From NCBI RefSeq assembly GCF_000168715.1, contig NZ_AASE01000023.1, positions 1 through 33,415 of the forward strand: DNA of 33,415 nt, given 5' to 3'. This stretch comes from Chlorobium ferrooxidans DSM 13031. Its GTDB lineage: Bacteria; Bacteroidota; Chlorobiia; Chlorobiales; Chlorobiaceae. A program made the position numbers and the translations under genes. This document shows, one piece after another, positions 8,405 to 16,173 of this stretch (its first letter is position 1; the number at the start of each line of letters is the position of its first letter). A model generated the notes under the pieces. The model was not told the DNA's origin. It did no database searches and saw nothing but the letters and a program-made list of their open reading frames with translations.

Positions 8405-9418
8405 TCAGGGGGTCGTGTTTCTGCGGGCCTGACGGTATTTTTTAATGTTTTCGTTATGCTCTTTGAGTGACACGGCGAAGTTATGTCCTCCGGTACCTGT
8501 GGCAACAAAGTAGAGAAAACCGGTTTCGGCAGGCTGAAGCACCGCAAGAATGGAGGCAGTTCCGGGATTGCAAATCGGACCCGGAGGCAGCCCGTTATGG
8601 CGGTAGGTATTGTAGGGAGAGTCAGCCACGAGATCACGATAGAAGAGCCGGCGTGCCGTTCCTCCGAGTGCGTACTGTACCGTCGGATCAGCCTGAAGGC
8701 GCATATTTTTTTTCAGCCGGTTGAGATAGACGCTTGCTACAACGGGTTTTTCCGTGTCCAGAGGAGTTTCGGCTTCGACAATTGATGCGAGTGTCAGAAG
8801 TCCGGTTTCGTTCATCCCCCGTCTTGCGGTCACGGTTTTGAGGCTGTCGGTATAGAATTTCCTGAATCTTTTTACAAGAAATCCGGCAGCCGCGTCAGGT
8901 GAGCCGCCCCATGCAAAGTCATAGGTTCCGGGCAACAGGTACCCCTCTGCATTTTTTGCCTTGATGTTGTATCGCCGAAGGAGGCGCTCACTTGATGCCG
9001 CAGCCATGAATGCGGTTGAATCAAAGTCGAGTTTTCCCGAAAGGATTCTGGCAACTTTTTCGAGATTGATCCCTTCGGGGAGTGTGATGCGAACTTCGTC
9101 CTGCTTGTGCGAGTGAAGGTAGTAGAGCAGCATGAAGTTGGACATTCCGGGAGGGATGAAATATCTCCCCGGCTTGATGCTGTGCAGGCGGGGAATAATG
9201 CTTCCGGTGATGAGTACCGGCCATTTGCTTTGTATCGTGCCGTTACGGGATAGTTCACCCACAATGGCCTGAAATCCGGTTTTCCGGTGAACGACGAGGG
9301 GTGTGGTTGTTGTGGCGGTGTTGAGGCCGGGCCAAAATAAAAAGAACCCCAGTGCAGTCAGCAGAAGGGCTGAGGCAGCTAATAAGGGTTTTGGTAACGA
9401 AACTTTACGCAGTGCCAT
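8405..9418 (-). CDS. mltG: Endolytic peptidoglycan transglycosylase MltG
   Basis: MltG (YceG-like) cuts nascent glycan strands within the chain and is thought to terminate their elongation. The 337-residue protein has a single N-terminal membrane helix (about residues 12-31), then a periplasmic LysM-like region. The catalytic domain has the putative catalytic Glu215 in LASIVEAETPLDTEK, followed by VASVYLNRLKKNMRLQADPTVQYALGG and the closing block YNTYRHNGLPPGPICNPG. I chose the ATG at 9418 because it places the anchor at the N-terminus as in the family. An upstream in-frame TTG at 9472 would add 18 unlikely residues and overlap aroQ. It lies 17 bp after the chorismate mutase gene on the same strand. 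Confidence 0.92.
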   Translation of the reverse strand: MALRKVSLPKPLLAASALLLTALGFFLFWPGLNTATTTTPLVVHRKTGFQAIVGELSRNGTIQSKWPVLITGSIIPRLHSIKPGRYFIPPGMSNFMLLYYLHSHKQDEVRITLPEGINLEKVARILSGKLDFDSTAFMAAASSERLLRRYNIKAKNAEGYLLPGTYDFAWGGSPDAAAGFLVKRFRKFYTDSLKTVTARRGMNETGLLTLASIVEAETPLDTEKPVVASVYLNRLKKNMRLQADPTVQYALGGTARRLFYRDLVADSPYNTYRHNGLPPGPICNPGTASILAVLQPAETGFLYFVATGTGGHNFAVSLKEHNENIKKYRQARRNTTP

Positions 9419-9435
9419 TCGGAGGGGATATTCGG

Positions 9436-9762
9436 TTAGCTGGCAGGGATATCCGGCTGACTGCTTTTCCAATCATGTTGTACCAGGCGACTCTCTTCAA
9501 GAATGCAGCGGTAAATTTTTTCCAGCGCAAGAGATTTTCGGGGTGAATCGGCATGGTTCAGCACATTGTTCAGCACCTCTTTTTCCCTTTCAGGCTGGAG
9601 CACCTGCTCTCCGATTCTTGATTTCAGTGAGCTGATATTCTGTGCGCAATGCAGTCTCTGGCAGATAAGAGCCGATAACTGCTGGTCAATGACGTCGATT
9701 TTTTTTCGCCATTCGTCAAGTTCCTGCCTGTGCGCTGTATTGTTGACGGTACTCTGCGACAT
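9436..9762 (-). CDS. Chorismate mutase, short AroQ type
   Basis: This 108-residue protein matches the all-helical AroQ chorismate mutase domain, which converts chorismate to prephenate for phenylalanine and tyrosine synthesis. The pattern EWRKKIDVIDQQLSALICQRL (first helix, about residues 17-37), the following ISSLKSR with Lys and Arg, and the ILEESR segment of the last helix fit the active-site helices. There is no fused prephenate dehydratase or dehydrogenase. No signal peptide is present, so it is cytoplasmic. A family assignment from such a short helical protein is good but not certain. It sits between the NYN protein gene (90 bp upstream) and mltG (17 bp downstream), neither of which is related in function. 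Confidence 0.8.
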   Translation of the reverse strand: MSQSTVNNTAHRQELDEWRKKIDVIDQQLSALICQRLHCAQNISSLKSRIGEQVLQPEREKEVLNNVLNHADSPRKSLALEKIYRCILEESRLVQHDWKSSQPDIPAS

Positions 9763-9852
9763 TATGATAAGAAATGGTTAATAAATGTTCCTGCTGCTTC
9801 CCGGTCCTGCTCCGGGCACCCTGCATAGACGATAAGCGCTGCCGGATTGTGC

Positions 9853-10383
9853 CTACATTTTCCCCCGGGTGAACAACTCCGCCCACTGTGCTACTTCCTT
9901 ATCGCTCAGCGGCTCTCCCCTTACGGCTTTGTCGATGGTTTTACCGAAACCGGATCGACGCTTCCCTTCCGAAAGCGGAGCGGAAGTTCCGTTTTCGCCG
10001 AGTTTTAGCGCGAATGCTTCGGATTTTATACACCGCGCACCGAACGCTTCGCTGTAGCGGCGTATTTCATCGTCCGAACTTACAATAGTAACCTTTTTTA
10101 CGTTTGTGTTCAATGATTTTACGTAATCAATGATCCATTGATCGGCGCTTTTTGTGGCCGGAGTGAAAACAATATGCAGAGGAATGATGCTCGAGTGTTC
10201 CCGGGCGCTTCCTTTTCCATCATAGACAATGGTGACGGCACATCTGTTTTTTCTCTGAAATGAGAGGAGCTTTTTTTCCATTTCCAGCCGCAACTGCTCA
10301 AGCGGGGATGCAGATGGTGATGGAATCAGCTTGTGGATCAGGTTGTAGCCATCCACCACGAACTCTCTTGAGGCGGTTTTCAT
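9853..10383 (-). CDS. NYN-domain protein, YacP/Rae1-like putative RNase
   Basis: The 176-residue protein has the PIN-like NYN fold of the YacP family. It opens with FVVDGYNLIHKL (Asp11 and Asn14), followed by the YDGKGSAR block, and has acidic active-site residues in TIVSSDDEIRRY. In Bacillus subtilis the homologue Rae1 is a ribosome-dependent mRNA endonuclease; the same role here is an inference. The C-terminal 45 residues are charged and include a predicted helix (LSDKEVAQWAELF). It is transcribed away from mraZ, and the two share a 189-bp regulatory gap. I used the ATG at 10383, which puts the first catalytic Asp at the usual distance from the start. Confidence 0.8.
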   Translation of the reverse strand: MKTASREFVVDGYNLIHKLIPSPSASPLEQLRLEMEKKLLSFQRKNRCAVTIVYDGKGSAREHSSIIPLHIVFTPATKSADQWIIDYVKSLNTNVKKVTIVSSDDEIRRYSEAFGARCIKSEAFALKLGENGTSAPLSEGKRRSGFGKTIDKAVRGEPLSDKEVAQWAELFTRGKM

Positions 10384-10397
10384 CGGGCTCTCTGCCT

Positions 10398-10467
10398 TTG
10401 GAAATATGCATAAGAACTACAGTATAAAATAGAGGAATATTTTTTTAGTGCATCCTTTTTTATACAT
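10398..10467 (+). promoter_or_regulatory. Candidate promoter region for mraZ
   Basis: Two possible -10 elements lie here: TATAAA at 10423 (with TTGGAA at 10398, but a long 19-base spacer) and TATACAT at 10461 with no convincing -35. The second would start transcription near 10473, directly before the MraZ boxes, which fits repression by MraZ. Both are tentative. Confidence 0.3.
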
Positions 10468-10476
10468 TTTGTAATG

Positions 10477-10510
10477 TGGAGGAAAGTGGTAAAAAATGGG
10501 GGTTGCTGGT
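10477..10510 (+). promoter_or_regulatory. MraZ-box array: four TGGN repeats at an exact 10-bp period
   Basis: TGGA (10477), TGGT (10487), TGGG (10497) and TGGT (10507) are spaced exactly one DNA turn apart. The two central units (AAAGTGGT and AAAATGGG) closely resemble MraZ sites described as TGGGN repeats in E. coli and AAAGTG-type repeats in Mollicutes. The array lies 63 bases before the mraZ ATG. MraZ is known to repress its own operon by binding such direct repeats, so autoregulation of the whole division cluster is the natural reading. Confidence 0.75.
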
Positions 10511-10540
10511 TATTTTTTCACTGTTTTTTTCTGTTTTTTG

Positions 10541-10563
10541 CCTCTCCTGCATGAGCGGAGAGG
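10541..10563 (+). promoter_or_regulatory. Hairpin enclosing the mraZ ribosome binding site
   Basis: CCTCTCC (10541-10547) pairs perfectly with GGAGAGG (10557-10563). Two more GC pairs can form inside with one bulged T, leaving an ATGA loop. The 3' arm is exactly the Shine-Dalgarno-like sequence 9 bases before the ATG at 10573, so the folded RNA would hide it. If translation really starts at 10615, the hairpin is only a leader structure. Confidence 0.55.
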
Positions 10564-10572
10564 GTTCCACTC

Positions 10573-11085
10573 ATGATTCATATCTGCATAACGGAAGCTA
10601 ATCGGGTTGCCAAAATGGCCGGCTTTATAGGAAAAGAGATACATGCTGTCGATGAAAAAGGACGGCTGATGATTCCTGTCAGGTTTCGCCGCAAGTTTGG
10701 TCGCCCGGTCGAAGATGGTTCCGCTGAATGTGTCGCCGGTCCGGTCGAGGAGCTCTATATTATGAAAGCCCCGGATCGCTCCATTGAGCTTTATGAGCCG
10801 TTTGTCTGGAGCGGTATTCGCAAAACCATCTCGGCTCTTTCTGATTTTAATCCCGAAGAGCGCCTCCTGAAGACATTGATGTATGAAAGTCTTGAAATTG
10901 TTACCCTTGACCGTCAGGGCCGGATTGCTCTCTCACGGGAGTTTCTTGATCATGCCGGGATTTCGGGGGATGTTGTGATTATCGGGGCCGATACAAAAAT
11001 GACCGTCTGGGACCCAAAGCAGCTCTCGACCGTGCTGCAGGAGAGTTCAGGCCGGATGGCTTCACTTGCCGGAAGATATTTTTAA
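10573..11085 (+). CDS. mraZ: Transcriptional regulator and division-cluster protein MraZ
   Basis: MraZ is an AbrB-like DNA-binding protein that represses the mra/dcw operon by binding TGG-type direct repeats. The protein has two tandem SpoVT/AbrB-like half-domains. The first holds the motif VDEKGRLMIPVRFRR, and the second LDRQGRIALSREFLDHAG, as in the family. The ATG at 10573 (170 residues) is preceded by GGAGAGG at a good distance. The ATG at 10615 (156 residues, beginning MAGFIGKE) gives the family-typical N-terminus but has no ribosome site, so the start is uncertain. It opens the cluster and is 5 bp from rsmH. Four matching repeats lie upstream at 10477-10510. Confidence 0.93.
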   Translation: MIHICITEANRVAKMAGFIGKEIHAVDEKGRLMIPVRFRRKFGRPVEDGSAECVAGPVEELYIMKAPDRSIELYEPFVWSGIRKTISALSDFNPEERLLKTLMYESLEIVTLDRQGRIALSREFLDHAGISGDVVIIGADTKMTVWDPKQLSTVLQESSGRMASLAGRYF

Positions 11086-11090
11086 CGGAC

Positions 11091-12080
11091 ATGGCACAGG
11101 ATACTTTTCACGTGCCGGTCCTTGCCGATGAGATCGTTGCATTTCTGGTACAAAAACCGGGAGTCTATGTTGACGGTACTCTCGGCGGCGGCGGCCATTC
11201 GCTGGCAATTCTCCGGGCGCTCGAAAAAGCGGGATATCTCGAAAGCTCACTCCTGATAGGCATTGATCAGGATGATGCCGCTCTCCGGAAGGCAGAAGAG
11301 ACCCTCAGGGAGTTCCGGACGAATTCGGTGCTCGTCAAAGGGAATTTTGAGGAGATTTCAGGAGTGATACAGAGGGTTTGCAGCGAAAGAGAGCGCCCAC
11401 GGAAAGTTTCCGGAATTCTTCTGGATCTTGGCGTATCATCCTTTCAGATTGACAGTGCGGAGCGGGGGTTCAGCTATCTGCGTAATGGACCGCTTGATAT
11501 GCGCATGGACAGCAGCGGGCAGCGCAGCGCAGCAGATATTGTCAATACCTGTGATGAGCGGGAGCTGGCCCAAATTTTTTACCGGTATGGAGAGGAGCCG
11601 AGAAGCCGGGCGATTTCGCGGGCGATTGTCGGCTACCGCCAGAAGCATGGCCCGATCAGCACGACAGAGGAGCTTGCCGGTATTATCCGCGCTATCGCTT
11701 ATGGCGGTGATAATGTCATTAAAACCCTTTCAAGAGTGTTTCAGGCTCTCCGCATAGAGGTGAATCGTGAACTTGATGTCCTTCGCGAAGCACTTTGTGA
11801 CGGTATCGAATCGCTTGAAGATCATGGGCGGATGGCGGTTATCAGCTATCATTCACTCGAAGACCGGATCGTGAAAACAGTTTTTGCCGATAGTGCCCGA
11901 GAAGACTGGGGCCCTAAAGGAGTAGGTTTGCGGGAGCCTCTCAAGCGAGGCGCCATCAGGCTTGTTACCCGGAAACCGCTGATCGCTTCATCCGGGGAGA
12001 CGGCTTCAAATTCAAGAGCGCGAAGTGCGAAATTGAGAGTCATTGAAAAAAATCCGGAGGGAGGTTCCTGTGCGAGCTGA
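11091..12080 (+). CDS. rsmH: 16S rRNA (cytosine1402-N4)-methyltransferase RsmH
   Basis: RsmH (MraW) uses S-adenosylmethionine to methylate N4 of C1402 in the decoding centre of 16S rRNA. The 329-residue protein opens with HVPVLADEIVAFL. It carries the SAM-binding loop VDGTLGGGGHS, the GILLDLGVSSFQID block, the substrate-side segment RGFSYLRNGPLDMRMD, and RVFQALRIEVNRELDVL followed by ISYHSLEDRIVK. These are all strongly diagnostic. It follows mraZ by 5 bp, the standard order, and its last 11 bases overlap the start of ftsL, implying coupled translation. Confidence 0.97.
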   Translation: MAQDTFHVPVLADEIVAFLVQKPGVYVDGTLGGGGHSLAILRALEKAGYLESSLLIGIDQDDAALRKAEETLREFRTNSVLVKGNFEEISGVIQRVCSERERPRKVSGILLDLGVSSFQIDSAERGFSYLRNGPLDMRMDSSGQRSAADIVNTCDERELAQIFYRYGEEPRSRAISRAIVGYRQKHGPISTTEELAGIIRAIAYGGDNVIKTLSRVFQALRIEVNRELDVLREALCDGIESLEDHGRMAVISYHSLEDRIVKTVFADSAREDWGPKGVGLREPLKRGAIRLVTRKPLIASSGETASNSRARSAKLRVIEKNPEGGSCAS

Positions 12081-12558
12081 CAGTGTTATTATCTCGGCCC
12101 TGAAGAAGGTGCAGGGCGCGTTCAGGGGGCGGAACGGAACGGCTTCTGACAGTCAGTTTGCACCTGTCCGTGGCGGTGAGCCCTTTTCACCCGGAACCCC
12201 CCGTCCTGAAGCAATGCGTTCCGAGCTCTCCGGCAGTGCGTCAAACAGCAATGGCGCCAGTGAGTCCGGCGGAGATCCATTTGACTTTGATATAGCTTCA
12301 CTCTTGCGGTTACGCTCTTTTTTATACCTTCTTGGCGGTACCGTTGTTTTTCTGTTTCAGACCAACAATACCCTTTCGATAATCAATCTTGCCAGAGAGA
12401 ATGAGCGCCTCAGGGAGCAGATTCAGATGACATCCAGTGTGATAACCTCGCAGGAACTGAAAGTACATGAGTTGCATAGTATCCATAATATCGTGCAAAC
12501 GGCCGAAACTCTTGGTCTTATGGCATCCGGTGAACCTTCTGTCAAACTTGGGCAATAA
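12070..12558 (+). CDS. ftsL: FtsL-like division protein (one membrane helix and coiled coil)
   Basis: The 162-residue protein is poorly conserved in sequence but has the FtsL topology. There is a cytoplasmic N-terminus of about 80 residues rich in Ser, Gly and Pro, one membrane helix (about 90-107, SFLYLLGGTVVFLFQTNN), then a heptad-like periplasmic segment (INLARENERLREQIQMTSS). Position between rsmH and ftsI is where ftsL always lies. FtsL joins FtsQ and FtsB to activate FtsW-FtsI at the septum. I chose the GTG at 12070 because GGAGGGAGG ends 5 bases before it; an upstream TTG at 12043 lacks such a site. The cytoplasmic tail is longer than the roughly 35 residues of E. coli FtsL. Confidence 0.8.
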   Translation: MRADSVIISALKKVQGAFRGRNGTASDSQFAPVRGGEPFSPGTPRPEAMRSELSGSASNSNGASESGGDPFDFDIASLLRLRSFLYLLGGTVVFLFQTNNTLSIINLARENERLREQIQMTSSVITSQELKVHELHSIHNIVQTAETLGLMASGEPSVKLGQ

Positions 12559-12589
12559 ATGATCTGCCACGATCTCAACAGGAGTGCTT

Positions 12590-14611
12590 ATGAGTGAAGA
12601 GCAGAATACCCGGCGGCCGGATGATCATGAGTTCGGGTGGCGTCTCGGGGTGGTGGTTCTCGTTTATTCTGCATTTATTGCCGCAATTATCGGCATGCTG
12701 CTCAGTATACAGGTTATCAATGTCGGCAAATATCGTCAGAAAGCGGCCCGTCAGTATGAGCGGGTGGTGACCGAGAAAGCGCAGCGCGGTGTTATTCTTG
12801 ACCGGCGTTCACGAATGCTTGCCGAGAGCATCGAGTCGGTCTCTTTTTATGCCAATCCGGCAATTATCAGGAAGTCGCCGCTTTTTGATCAGAAAGGAAA
12901 GGCGGTTGTTGACCGGAAAAGCGGAAAACAGAAAACCTTTGACAACTCGGCAAAAATCGCTACGATTTTTTCCCGGCAACTCGGTATTAACCGCCTCGAA
13001 ATCCTTGCCGCATTGAGAAAGCCGAAGGGTGTCGTGGTACTGGGTCGCAAAATTCCCGTTGCAAAAGCACTCCCGCTCATGCAGGAGAAGTATCCGGGAG
13101 TCTGGTCTGACAAGGATCAGCAGCGCTACTACCTGAATGTTGCAGCTCAGGTGATCGGTTTTACCGACAGTAAAAACGAGGGGAGCAGCGGTCTTGAGTT
13201 GCAGCTCAACAAGGCATTGAAGGGTCGTGACGGGACACGAATATTCCAGCGATCCGCAACAGGCGTCCGTTATCCGGCGCCTGACGCAAAGCAGCTGGAT
13301 CCGGTTAAAGGCAACACGGTTCAGCTGACTCTCGATGCCGATATACAGAGCATTGTAGAAGATGAGCTGACCAAAGCGGTTGAGCGGTTTAATGCCGATG
13401 CAGCGGCAAGTATTGTTATGGATGTCCGTACAGGAGAGATCATTGCCATGGCAAACAATCCGGTTTTTGATCTGAACCAGAGAGGGACATGGACTCCGGA
13501 GCGATCCCGAAACCGGGCGGTAACCGACAGCTATGAGCCGGGCTCAACCTTCAAGCTGGTTATGGCGGCTGCCGCAACAGAGGTACTGAAAAGAAAAGCG
13601 ACTGATATTGTCTTTGCCAATAACGGCAACATGCCGATCTATAATCTCAACATCCGTGATCACGAACCATACGGCAATATCACCTTCCGCCAGGCAATAA
13701 TGTATTCAAGCAATATTGTGGCGGCAAAGACGGCCATGGCGGTCGGAAGTGCAAAGTTCAATGCCTATGCAAGAAATTTCGGTTTTGGTGTTAAAACCGG
13801 AGTCGGGCTGACTGGAGAGTCGCCCGGAAGGGTTCGTACGCTTTCCCGGTGGGACAGAACCACACTCCCCTGGATGGGATACGGCTATCAGGTTATGGCG
13901 ACACCGCTGCAGATCCTTCAGGCTTATGCGGCGGTTGCCAACAATGGTACGCTGATGAAGCCCTTTATTATCAAGAAGGTGACTGATGCAGAGGGAAACG
14001 TGGTCAGGGAGAGTGTGCCTGAAAAAGTGAGGCAGGTTATTTCCCCTGAAGCCGCCAGATATATCGGACGGGAGTATTTCAAGGCGGTTGTTGACAGCGG
14101 TACGGCAAAGAGTGCTTCGGTGCCGGGCATCAGCGTAGCAGGAAAGACAGGAACAGCACGGCGCGCGGCCGGGGGTTCCTATGCCAACCCGGTCTATGTC
14201 TCATCTTTTGTCGGATATTTCCCTGTTGAGACCCCTCTTTATGCCATTATTGTGGTTGTTGAAAATCCCAGAACAGCCTACTACGCAGCCACGGTTGCGG
14301 CACCGGTTTTTTCCGGCATAGCCTCAAGAATGATCGCCTGTTCGGAAGAGATGCAGAAAAACCTTGCATTCCGTTCACCGCAACAGACCATGCTTGAAAC
14401 GGCTAAAGCTGTCGCTGTTCCTGAGCTGGTCGGACTCAGGGGAAGAGATGCCCGGCGGATGCTGCAATGGCTCAAGCTTGAAATGGAGTACTCAGGAGAT
14501 CTGGATGGAGTTGTTGCTGCTCAGAGTGTTCTGCCCGGCAAAATGGTTGAACTCTCCAGGGTTATCCGGGTGAAGCTTTCAGAGGGAAACAGTAACCGGA
14601 AGAGCTTATGA
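12590..14611 (+). CDS. ftsI: Septal peptidoglycan transpeptidase FtsI (PBP2/3 class) with C-terminal PASTA domain
   Basis: FtsI crosslinks septal peptidoglycan in complex with FtsW. The 673-residue protein has a short cytoplasmic head, one membrane helix (about residues 21-43), a PBP dimerisation domain beginning at RQYERVVTEKAQRGVILDR, and a transpeptidase domain. The catalytic triad motifs are S319-T-F-K322, S373-S-N375 and K519-T-G521. After the enzyme domain, residues about 608-665 form one PASTA repeat (VPELVGLRGRDARRML onward). PASTA domains are usual in Gram-positive homologues and absent from E. coli FtsI. The ATG at 12590 follows GGAG by 5 bases. The stop overlaps the murE start as ATGA. 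Confidence 0.95.
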   Translation: MSEEQNTRRPDDHEFGWRLGVVVLVYSAFIAAIIGMLLSIQVINVGKYRQKAARQYERVVTEKAQRGVILDRRSRMLAESIESVSFYANPAIIRKSPLFDQKGKAVVDRKSGKQKTFDNSAKIATIFSRQLGINRLEILAALRKPKGVVVLGRKIPVAKALPLMQEKYPGVWSDKDQQRYYLNVAAQVIGFTDSKNEGSSGLELQLNKALKGRDGTRIFQRSATGVRYPAPDAKQLDPVKGNTVQLTLDADIQSIVEDELTKAVERFNADAAASIVMDVRTGEIIAMANNPVFDLNQRGTWTPERSRNRAVTDSYEPGSTFKLVMAAAATEVLKRKATDIVFANNGNMPIYNLNIRDHEPYGNITFRQAIMYSSNIVAAKTAMAVGSAKFNAYARNFGFGVKTGVGLTGESPGRVRTLSRWDRTTLPWMGYGYQVMATPLQILQAYAAVANNGTLMKPFIIKKVTDAEGNVVRESVPEKVRQVISPEAARYIGREYFKAVVDSGTAKSASVPGISVAGKTGTARRAAGGSYANPVYVSSFVGYFPVETPLYAIIVVVENPRTAYYAATVAAPVFSGIASRMIACSEEMQKNLAFRSPQQTMLETAKAVAVPELVGLRGRDARRMLQWLKLEMEYSGDLDGVVAAQSVLPGKMVELSRVIRVKLSEGNSNRKSL

Positions 14612-16173
14612 ATGGCTCTGAACAACGCGCAGGGATTCGGCACGTGCCGCTTGAAAAGCTGCTCGGGGGGATCTCCGCGCTGGAGCTGAGAGGAAATCGG
14701 GAGCTTGCGGGAGAGGTCACCTGTGTAACCAGTGATTCCCGTGAAGTGATTCCCGGAGCACTGTTTGTTGCCGTAAGAGGGTATTGTACCGATGGGCACC
14801 GCTTTATCCGGAGTGCTGTGGAGCGAGGGGCAGGGAGCGTAATCTGTGAAGAGATTCCTTCCGGCATAGAGGATGGTGTGCTGTTCATAAAAGTGACGGA
14901 CGCGCGTATTGCTCTGGCAGAAGCGGCAAGGCTTTATTATGGAAACGCCTCTGATCAGTTGATGATTATCGGGGTTACCGGAACGAACGGCAAAACCACG
15001 ACCTCAAAGCTGATAACCTCCATGCTCAATGCCCGGGGGATCTCCTGCGGTTATATCGGGACCAATCTCTGCACGTTTGCAGAGCGGGAGATTCCGCTTG
15101 ACCGCACCACTCCGGAGGCGCATGGTCTCCATGCGCTTTTTCGCCGGATGGTGGATGGCGGATGCAGGGCTGTGGTGATGGAGGTCTCTTCGCATGCGCT
15201 CATGCTGAAGCGGGTACACGGCATCCGGTTTCGTGCGGCGGTGTTTACCAATCTGACACCGGAGCACCTTGATTTTCATGAAACCATGGAGGCCTATGCT
15301 TCGGCAAAACAGCTGCTTTTTGATCAGCTCACTCCTGATGGTTTTGCGGTGCTCAACCGTGATGACCCTGCCGCCCCGTTTATGGCGGCGAGGGTGCTGC
15401 CTGAAAAAATATATTGCTGCTCCCTTTCGGCGCGGCAGGACACCTCGCTCGCATGCGGGAACTCCTTTTTTGCCGAGATTACCGGTGCTTCGATTGCTTC
15501 AAGCCGTGTCGCACTGCATTTTCCTGAAACCGTTGTCTCCATAGAGGTAAGGCTTCCGGGCAGCTTTAATGTCATGAACATGCTGGAAGCCGCATCGGTT
15601 GGATTTGGTCTGGGTCTTGATCCCGATGAGATATGCCGTGCGCTCTCTCTGGTCTCGGCTGTTGAGGGCCGGATGGAACGGGTTGGCGAGAGTTGTTCGG
15701 GAGGGATGGCTTTTGTTGATTATGCGCACACTCCGGATGCGCTCTTCAAGGTGCTCTCAACCCTTCGGGATCTGAAGGATGAGCACTCCCGTCTGATCGT
15801 TGTTTTTGGTTGCGGAGGAAACAGGGACCGGTCGAAACGTCCGGAAATGGGCCGTATTGCCTCGGAGCTTGCTGATGAAGTGATCATTACCTCTGATAAT
15901 CCCCGGGACGAGGATCCGGAAGCTATTCTGGATGAAATAGAGCAGGGAATGAACCGCGATGGCCGATACCGGAGAATCATCGACAGGGCTGAGGCCATAA
16001 GCGTTGCCGTGTCGATGATCGGGAAGGGAGATGTCCTTCTTGTGGCCGGAAAGGGACACGAAAAGTATCAGGAAATTTCCGGCAGAAAAGCGTTCTTTTC
16101 AGACCGTGAACAATTATTAACCTCTATGCAGAAGAGCTGCGAAGGAGAACCGGAGAAGGAGTGCGAACGATGA
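14608..16173 (+). CDS. murE: UDP-MurNAc-tripeptide synthetase MurE
   Basis: MurE adds the third amino acid to UDP-MurNAc-L-Ala-D-Glu, using ATP. The 521-residue protein has the three Mur-ligase domains: the N-terminal UDP-binding domain with SDSREVIPGALFVAVRG, the ATPase domain with GTNGKTTTSKL, and a C-terminal domain. Residues 430-433 are DNPR, the signature for selecting meso-diaminopimelate; lysine-adding enzymes differ here. The organism therefore most likely builds meso-DAP peptidoglycan. The start shares ATGA with the end of ftsI, and the stop shares ATGA with murF, so the three are likely translationally coupled. Confidence 0.97.
   Translation: MNGSEQRAGIRHVPLEKLLGGISALELRGNRELAGEVTCVTSDSREVIPGALFVAVRGYCTDGHRFIRSAVERGAGSVICEEIPSGIEDGVLFIKVTDARIALAEAARLYYGNASDQLMIIGVTGTNGKTTTSKLITSMLNARGISCGYIGTNLCTFAEREIPLDRTTPEAHGLHALFRRMVDGGCRAVVMEVSSHALMLKRVHGIRFRAAVFTNLTPEHLDFHETMEAYASAKQLLFDQLTPDGFAVLNRDDPAAPFMAARVLPEKIYCCSLSARQDTSLACGNSFFAEITGASIASSRVALHFPETVVSIEVRLPGSFNVMNMLEAASVGFGLGLDPDEICRALSLVSAVEGRMERVGESCSGGMAFVDYAHTPDALFKVLSTLRDLKDEHSRLIVVFGCGGNRDRSKRPEMGRIASELADEVIITSDNPRDEDPEAILDEIEQGMNRDGRYRRIIDRAEAISVAVSMIGKGDVLLVAGKGHEKYQEISGRKAFFSDREQLLTSMQKSCEGEPEKECER

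Noticed and set aside
9794..9825. CCCGG...CCGGG hairpin between the NYN gene and aroQ
   Set aside because: Only five pairs and no T-tract; likely chance in a GC-rich patch.
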